A stretch of 44,503 nucleotides of DNA from a virus, in IMG/VR virus record IMGVR_UViG_3300044638_003582, positions 1-44,503 of that record; one strand, written 5' to 3'. Of the stretch, positions 41,058 through 44,503 are shown piece by piece; positions within the stretch are counted from its first letter, which is position 1, and the number at the start of each line of letters is the position of its first letter. Below the pieces are notes generated by a model that saw nothing but the letters and a program-made list of their open reading frames with translations, ran no database searches and was not told the origin of the DNA. A program made the translations under genes and the position numbers.

Positions 41058-41586
41058 TGTAAGGGCTCAAAGATTTTTTCATGTTTCTGTTTTTATATCC
41101 AGACCAGTTTCCGTTCCATTGCGAACCAGCCTTACCGTCAGGACTTGTATTAAATCCAAAGCAGCGAATGAATCCTAGAGTATCGCTGATGTAGAACTCA
41201 ATATGCCCACCGCCTTTTCGAGTAAAAACTATTACTGCGTCACGAGGAATTTTTGCTTTGCCTTCCCATACAAGCCGCGCATTAACGCTTTCCTTGGTGA
41301 TAAAGGCTTTTGCTCTAGCAGAACGCACTGTAGGGTATATGGCTTTTACCCTATCTAGTATCAGAGATACACTGGATGCACAATAGGGAGCGCCAAGATA
41401 GGCGTACTTTCTATTAGCACTGTCAATAAACGGACCACGGTTGTAGCCTCGTTCCACCATCCCATTGTATGGCTTAACCGCATCTCGGTAGTTATGTGGT
41501 TGCGAGAAGCAGGGCGATGATATGGCCAACAAGAATGCCAATACCATACATAGGTAGAACTCTCGTGTAGTACAGTTTTGGGTCAT
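40843..41586 (-). CDS. Endolysin with signal peptide (CHAP/NlpC-like)
   Basis: Encodes 247 residues from ATG 41586; alternative starts at 41610 and 41547. The N-terminus has a hydrophobic stretch (FYLCMVLAFLLAISSPCFSQ) typical of a Sec signal, so the enzyme can be exported without a holin pore. Candidate catalytic residues are C69 in GAPYCASSVSLIL and H128 in KGGGHIEFYISD, the Cys-then-His order of CHAP/NlpC-type peptidoglycan hydrolases. The domain seems to end near residue 185 (YNVFRVTHF). The remaining 60 residues overlap the spanin-like gene and read like an out-of-frame tail, rich in Ser, Asn and Arg. The gene also overlaps the holin-like gene upstream. Confidence 0.72.
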   Translation of the reverse strand: MTQNCTTREFYLCMVLAFLLAISSPCFSQPHNYRDAVKPYNGMVERGYNRGPFIDSANRKYAYLGAPYCASSVSLILDRVKAIYPTVRSARAKAFITKESVNARLVWEGKAKIPRDAVIVFTRKGGGHIEFYISDTLGFIRCFGFNTSPDGKAGSQWNGNWSGYKNRNMKKSLSPYNVFRVTHFTPVKNSDNGNRCANTVGHRSTYSVASSAMRGHDITPYNRFRYDGNRANSHSPSRYSVFGRSKS

Positions 41587-41818
41587 TGCGCAGTACATGG
41601 ATAGTGTCAATCTTTGAAAAGCCTACTCGATCAACTAAGTACAGCAAGCTGATGATTCCTGATGAGGCAAGCCATGCTGCTGGGAAGTATGATAGTTCTC
41701 CTGTCGTTTCAAAGAATGAGAGCAGGAACAGAACTGTAAAAGCCAAGCAGAGAAGTACTGCTAACTTATTCATTGTCGGCTTACTTACCCACGCCCAGAT
41801 TTGCTTGAGGAACTTCAT
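41492..41818 (-). CDS. Small membrane protein, holin candidate
   Basis: Encodes 108 residues with three hydrophobic segments: about 19-37 (LAVLLCLAFTVLFLLSFF), about 46-62 (FPAAWLASSGIISLLYL) and about 92-106 (IGILVGHIIALLLATT). The short charged N-terminus (MKFLKQIWAWVSKPTMNK) would face the cytoplasm. Size and three membrane helices match class I holins. AAAGGTG lies a few bases upstream of the ATG, 1 base after the previous stop. The gene overlaps the endolysin start. As the endolysin has a signal peptide, a pinholin or membrane-depolarising role is as likely as a large-hole holin. Confidence 0.6.
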   Translation of the reverse strand: MKFLKQIWAWVSKPTMNKLAVLLCLAFTVLFLLSFFETTGELSYFPAAWLASSGIISLLYLVDRVGFSKIDTIHVLRNDPKLYYTRVLPMYGIGILVGHIIALLLATT

Positions 41819-41819
41819 A

Positions 41820-42020
41820 CTACACCTTTCGTCGTTGTGATTTCTTAATAAGTGACCGCAAACCTACGATAATAGATATGACAAAAGAAATGATTGACAG
41901 ATAATCTTTTACATACTGTAGGTTGTCTGGGTCGCCAAACCACTGAATGATTTGACCAAAAATAAAGAACGAACCTGCTATTACTGCATTATATGGCTCA
42001 CGGTTATGGTTGTCTATCAT
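41820..42020 (-). CDS. Small membrane protein, second lysis-region candidate
   Basis: Encodes 66 residues with two hydrophobic segments (about 11-27, NAVIAGSFFIFGQIIQWFG; about 41-56, LSIISFVISIIVGLRSLI) and a basic C-terminus (KKSQRRKV). This two-helix plan with a positive tail is common in class II holins and antiholins. It starts the lysis region directly downstream of the primase-helicase gene, with a weak GAAG upstream. Which of the two small membrane proteins is the holin cannot be decided from sequence. Confidence 0.58.
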   Translation of the reverse strand: MIDNHNREPYNAVIAGSFFIFGQIIQWFGDPDNLQYVKDYLSIISFVISIIVGLRSLIKKSQRRKV

Positions 42021-42053
42021 GGCTGTCTTCGATAATAATCTACGAAGATAGAC

Positions 42054-44141
42054 TTACCGCAACTGCAATTTCTCATAGTCAGGCCACAGCTTGCCATTAT
42101 TTGTTCGTTTCAGCAAAGATTCCTGTATCATGTAGTTCATGATGTTCATCCCCTGGCTTGACCCAAACATTTCCTTTAGCTTCTTTCTAAGATCTGACAT
42201 AGCAATTGGCTGAGATGTTCCACCTGTGTAGGTGAATATTTCGTCAATAGCCATCTTGACAGAAGCCATGTCTTCTTGAACTTCTGGAGTTTGATCTGTT
42301 GGGTAGAAGTCCATACGCTCTTCATCCCATGCAAAGAAGCAGCGTACAGGCGGTCCGCTGCGGACCTTAGCCATAATTCCGTCAGCATTATTCGTAGTCA
42401 GTAAAGAGGGATCACCAGGATTCGCTGGTCGCTTAATAAACAGTACAGATGAGGCCCAACGATGTATATCGCTTCCAAGCACGCCCCGTCCTTTATCAGA
42501 CGTTGGATTAGTGTGAAGTACGACGATCCATGTTCTGAGGCTGTTTTCAGCGTCAACAGCAATTCGCCTAATGAGATTTTGGACTTCATCTATAGAGTTG
42601 ATGTTGTTTACTAATGAACCGACCTGATCTACAATTACAAAGCTGGGGCTTGTCTGCTCAATAACTGCGAAGAGATTATCTACCTGCTTCTCTACTTTGA
42701 GCTTTTTGTTAGTTACAAACCAGTTGATTTTAGCTTCATCAAAGATGTCTGGTAAGTCTTCTGCATGGCACTCAATGCGCCTTGACATCCTTCTGTGTAA
42801 TCCTACGACCTGATCCTTGCTTTGCTCCGTGTCAATTACAAGTATTCCATTCGGAGCATCTACATCAAGTCCGAATGCATTTGCAGTCCTACGTATATGC
42901 CTAGCAACTATAGCGCTAATGACAGATGATTTGCCAACGCCTGGTGAAGCTAATAGCATAACTATATTTCCTGGTATGGCAAGTTGACTTACTTTACCAG
43001 TAGATGCTTCTGTAAATGTAAGACTAGGATTTGGTGGAACCTTATTGTAATCGCTTTTGTTTATGCGCTCCAATTCTCTGTCGGCTATCACCTTATCAAT
43101 AGCGACTTTACCAGACGCTCGAAGGTATATGCTTGACAAAAGCTCAGTAACCTCGTCAAGCATTGAACCTTTTTGCATGGCGAACACTATAACGTCAGCA
43201 AGGTCTGAGTGACTACGCAATTCAACTGGATAAGACAGTTTTACTTCTTCATAGATGTCGGACATATTGTATATCCTAGTCTGTACATCTAAGTGAGCTA
43301 ATGCATCTTTGGCGAGCTGACTGCCTTTAACACCTGCATCGTCAGCATCGTAACATATCAGGACATGCTTGTTTTGCAGGCGATGTACCAGTTCAGGACT
43401 TACAGCATCGACGTTCTTTAATGCTCGCACTTTGTTGATGCTTACTCCGTTACTGCCACCAGCTGCTAGGAATGTTATTTTTATACCTAACATCTTGGCG
43501 AAGACGGTAGCAATAAACGCTGTCTTTTCAGACTCAACCAGTACAACTACATCATTCTTTCCTGCTACTGCCTGCTGGTTGTATAAGAACTGATATGCAC
43601 CGTCTGATACGCGCACGTATCGCATAGTTCCTTCAGCTGTAACGTAGCCAGCTATCTGTGATGTATCTATCCTTCGTCCAGATAGCTTGATGCCGTCCTT
43701 GCTTCGTTTTCCATTATCGTCATAAACGATAGTTTTAACCGACATACCTCGACGCTGTATGTCAGCATAGACAAAGGATGTATTACCCCATTTGTCTCCC
43801 ATCACGAACATCTCCTGGGCAACATCGTCTACAATGTCTGATCCAGTCAGATACTTTAGGAATGCAAGTAGGTTCGAGTTTGACGACAATAGGCCATGCG
43901 ATGGCAACTTGGATACGTCAAAGTATTTTGGTTCGATAGGTCCACGGTTTGCTACGAGCTCACCCGTGTCACTAACAAAACCTGCTTCCGTCTGCGTCTT
44001 GAAGACTGAGCATGAGTGGCATTTTCCTATACCACTTCCAACGACAGTATTTGTCGCTGGGTGTACTACATGTGCGAATCCATCACTCGATCCGCAATAC
44101 GGACACTTCGTCCGCTTTTTGTCAAAGATATACTGGTTCAC
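42054..44141 (-). CDS. Primase-helicase (zinc ribbon, TOPRIM, RecA-like ATPase)
   Basis: Encodes 695 residues. It begins with GTG at 44141, with AGGGGG 4 bases upstream. A zinc ribbon is at C13, C16, C41 and C44 (KCPYCGSSDG; GKCHSCS). The TOPRIM domain follows, E203 in VLVESEKTAF, D265 and D267 in CYDADDAG, consistent with a primase that copies short RNA primers. The C-terminal ATPase has Walker A ASPGVGKS at 399-406 and Walker B FVIVDQ at 501-506, with a HTNPTSDKGRGVLGS loop near 550, as in RecA-type replicative helicases of phages. So one chain can prime and unwind DNA, like T7 gp4. The terminal 100 residues could bind partners. No missing motif was seen. Confidence 0.9.
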   Translation of the reverse strand: MNQYIFDKKRTKCPYCGSSDGFAHVVHPATNTVVGSGIGKCHSCSVFKTQTEAGFVSDTGELVANRGPIEPKYFDVSKLPSHGLLSSNSNLLAFLKYLTGSDIVDDVAQEMFVMGDKWGNTSFVYADIQRRGMSVKTIVYDDNGKRSKDGIKLSGRRIDTSQIAGYVTAEGTMRYVRVSDGAYQFLYNQQAVAGKNDVVVLVESEKTAFIATVFAKMLGIKITFLAAGGSNGVSINKVRALKNVDAVSPELVHRLQNKHVLICYDADDAGVKGSQLAKDALAHLDVQTRIYNMSDIYEEVKLSYPVELRSHSDLADVIVFAMQKGSMLDEVTELLSSIYLRASGKVAIDKVIADRELERINKSDYNKVPPNPSLTFTEASTGKVSQLAIPGNIVMLLASPGVGKSSVISAIVARHIRRTANAFGLDVDAPNGILVIDTEQSKDQVVGLHRRMSRRIECHAEDLPDIFDEAKINWFVTNKKLKVEKQVDNLFAVIEQTSPSFVIVDQVGSLVNNINSIDEVQNLIRRIAVDAENSLRTWIVVLHTNPTSDKGRGVLGSDIHRWASSVLFIKRPANPGDPSLLTTNNADGIMAKVRSGPPVRCFFAWDEERMDFYPTDQTPEVQEDMASVKMAIDEIFTYTGGTSQPIAMSDLRKKLKEMFGSSQGMNIMNYMIQESLLKRTNNGKLWPDYEKLQLR

Positions 44142-44152
44142 AAATCCCCCTG

Positions 44153-44503
44153 TTATCGTTTCAAGTCATGATCCCATCCCTGCCAGTTAGAAGCTATTGC
44201 CCTTTCTACCGCGGCAGGAACGTCAAATTCCTCTAAGTGCCGTTTAACAAAATGCCTGCTTTCGGCAAGCATGCCTTTTTTCGTGTAAAATTCTTTTGCT
44301 CCGCGTTCCTGCTTGTACTCAATCCAGTCGTAGAACGCATCCTGCAATCTTGTGCTTCGTGTTTCATCCCAGATAGTCGCAACCGATTGGTCAAGTTCAA
44401 CCCACGTCGCAAGGTCACGGTTCTGGTTCTTGCCTGGTTCAACCAACGGCAAGTTCGGATTGTCCTCGATGACGGGAGAAACGACGGCAGAAGCGACGGC
44501 AGA
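44153..44503 (-). CDS. Replisome-organiser-like protein, N-terminus beyond window
   Basis: The frame is open to the right edge, so the start is not in this window; the visible 116 residues are the C-terminal end. The first 20 are Ala/Val/Ser/Pro-rich linker. Then comes a helical domain: TRLQDAFYDWIEYKQERGA, a Lys/Tyr-rich region, FVKRHLEEFDVPAAVERAIA and NWQGWDHDLKR at the end. The pattern of a WxxYKxERxxxY helix and a final AIxxNWQGW is common at the C-terminus of replication-initiation or helicase-loader-like proteins in Bacteroidota phages and plasmids. It stands 11 bases before the primase-helicase gene, a fitting place. Role is inferred from this C-terminus only. Confidence 0.6.
   Translation of the reverse strand, partial: SAVASAVVSPVIEDNPNLPLVEPGKNQNRDLATWVELDQSVATIWDETRSTRLQDAFYDWIEYKQERGAKEFYTKKGMLAESRHFVKRHLEEFDVPAAVERAIASNWQGWDHDLKR

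Noticed and set aside
42025-42053. Inverted repeat tcttcg/cgaaga as a terminator between the primase-helicase and lysis genes
   Set aside because: Six-pair stem with an 11-base loop and no T-run; too weak to call.
1-44503. tRNA genes, CRISPR arrays, insertion sequences, integrase
   Set aside because: Gaps between genes are mostly under 50 bases, the largest about 105; none holds a cloverleaf, regular spacer array, transposase frame or integrase motif.

Overview
This window is part of a tailed double-stranded DNA phage (or prophage) genome of podovirus-like build. It holds a P22-like portal, a terminase with visible ATPase and nuclease motifs, an HK97-fold-type major capsid protein, a run of five short head-tail adaptor or ring-type proteins, and a 1768-residue nozzle (muzzle)-like protein. 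Very large virion proteins follow. No tail tube, sheath or tape-measure protein is recognisable. The only host hint is a DUF3127-type single-stranded-DNA-binding protein, a family I know mainly from Bacteroidota and their phages, plus a replication-protein C-terminus of a type common there. Several genes carry strong Shine-Dalgarno sequences, which is not typical of that phylum, so the host call is tentative. No tRNA, rRNA, CRISPR, insertion sequence, integrase or RNA polymerase gene was seen.

Almost everything is on the minus strand, so the genome reads from right to left. 44503-42054 is replication (end of a replisome-organiser-like protein, then a zinc-ribbon/TOPRIM/helicase protein). 42020-40551 is lysis (two small membrane proteins, a signal-bearing CHAP-like endolysin, and a spanin-like membrane protein). 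40508-34648 is recombination and regulation: a possible promoter/operator, two unknown genes, a RecT/Bet annealase, a YqaJ-type exonuclease, a VRR-NUC nuclease without a normal start codon, several small genes, two predicted DNA-binding proteins and the DUF3127 protein, closed by a strong terminator. 34582-29819 is a small unknown gene plus fibre or adhesin genes sharing a repeated module, and a pair of small related beta-rich proteins. 29817-28382 holds a calcineurin-like phosphoesterase and an HExxH metalloprotease.

28410-26848 is the only plus-strand block: two Ala/Gln-rich proteins that look like internal or ejection proteins and a hidden 50-residue very basic protein. It diverges from the packaging and head genes. 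Leftwards these are small terminase candidate, large terminase, a small acidic protein, portal, scaffold-like protein, major capsid, a head-surface candidate, two small proteins, five adaptor/ring candidates, the nozzle and two giant virion proteins. The last giant protein runs off the left edge. Two intrinsic terminators bracket the two small head genes at 18888-19789.

Most genes overlap by 4 bases (ATGA) or share TAATG stop/start junctions, so translation is heavily coupled. The most unusual observations are the VRR-NUC frame that has no ATG, GTG or TTG anywhere before or within its nuclease domain; a roughly 65-residue module found both in a head-surface candidate and inserted in a ring-type protein; a fibre module shared by two neighbouring fibre genes; and an endolysin reading frame that continues about 215 bases into the next lysis gene. 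Function calls come from reading motifs by eye; no database search was possible.
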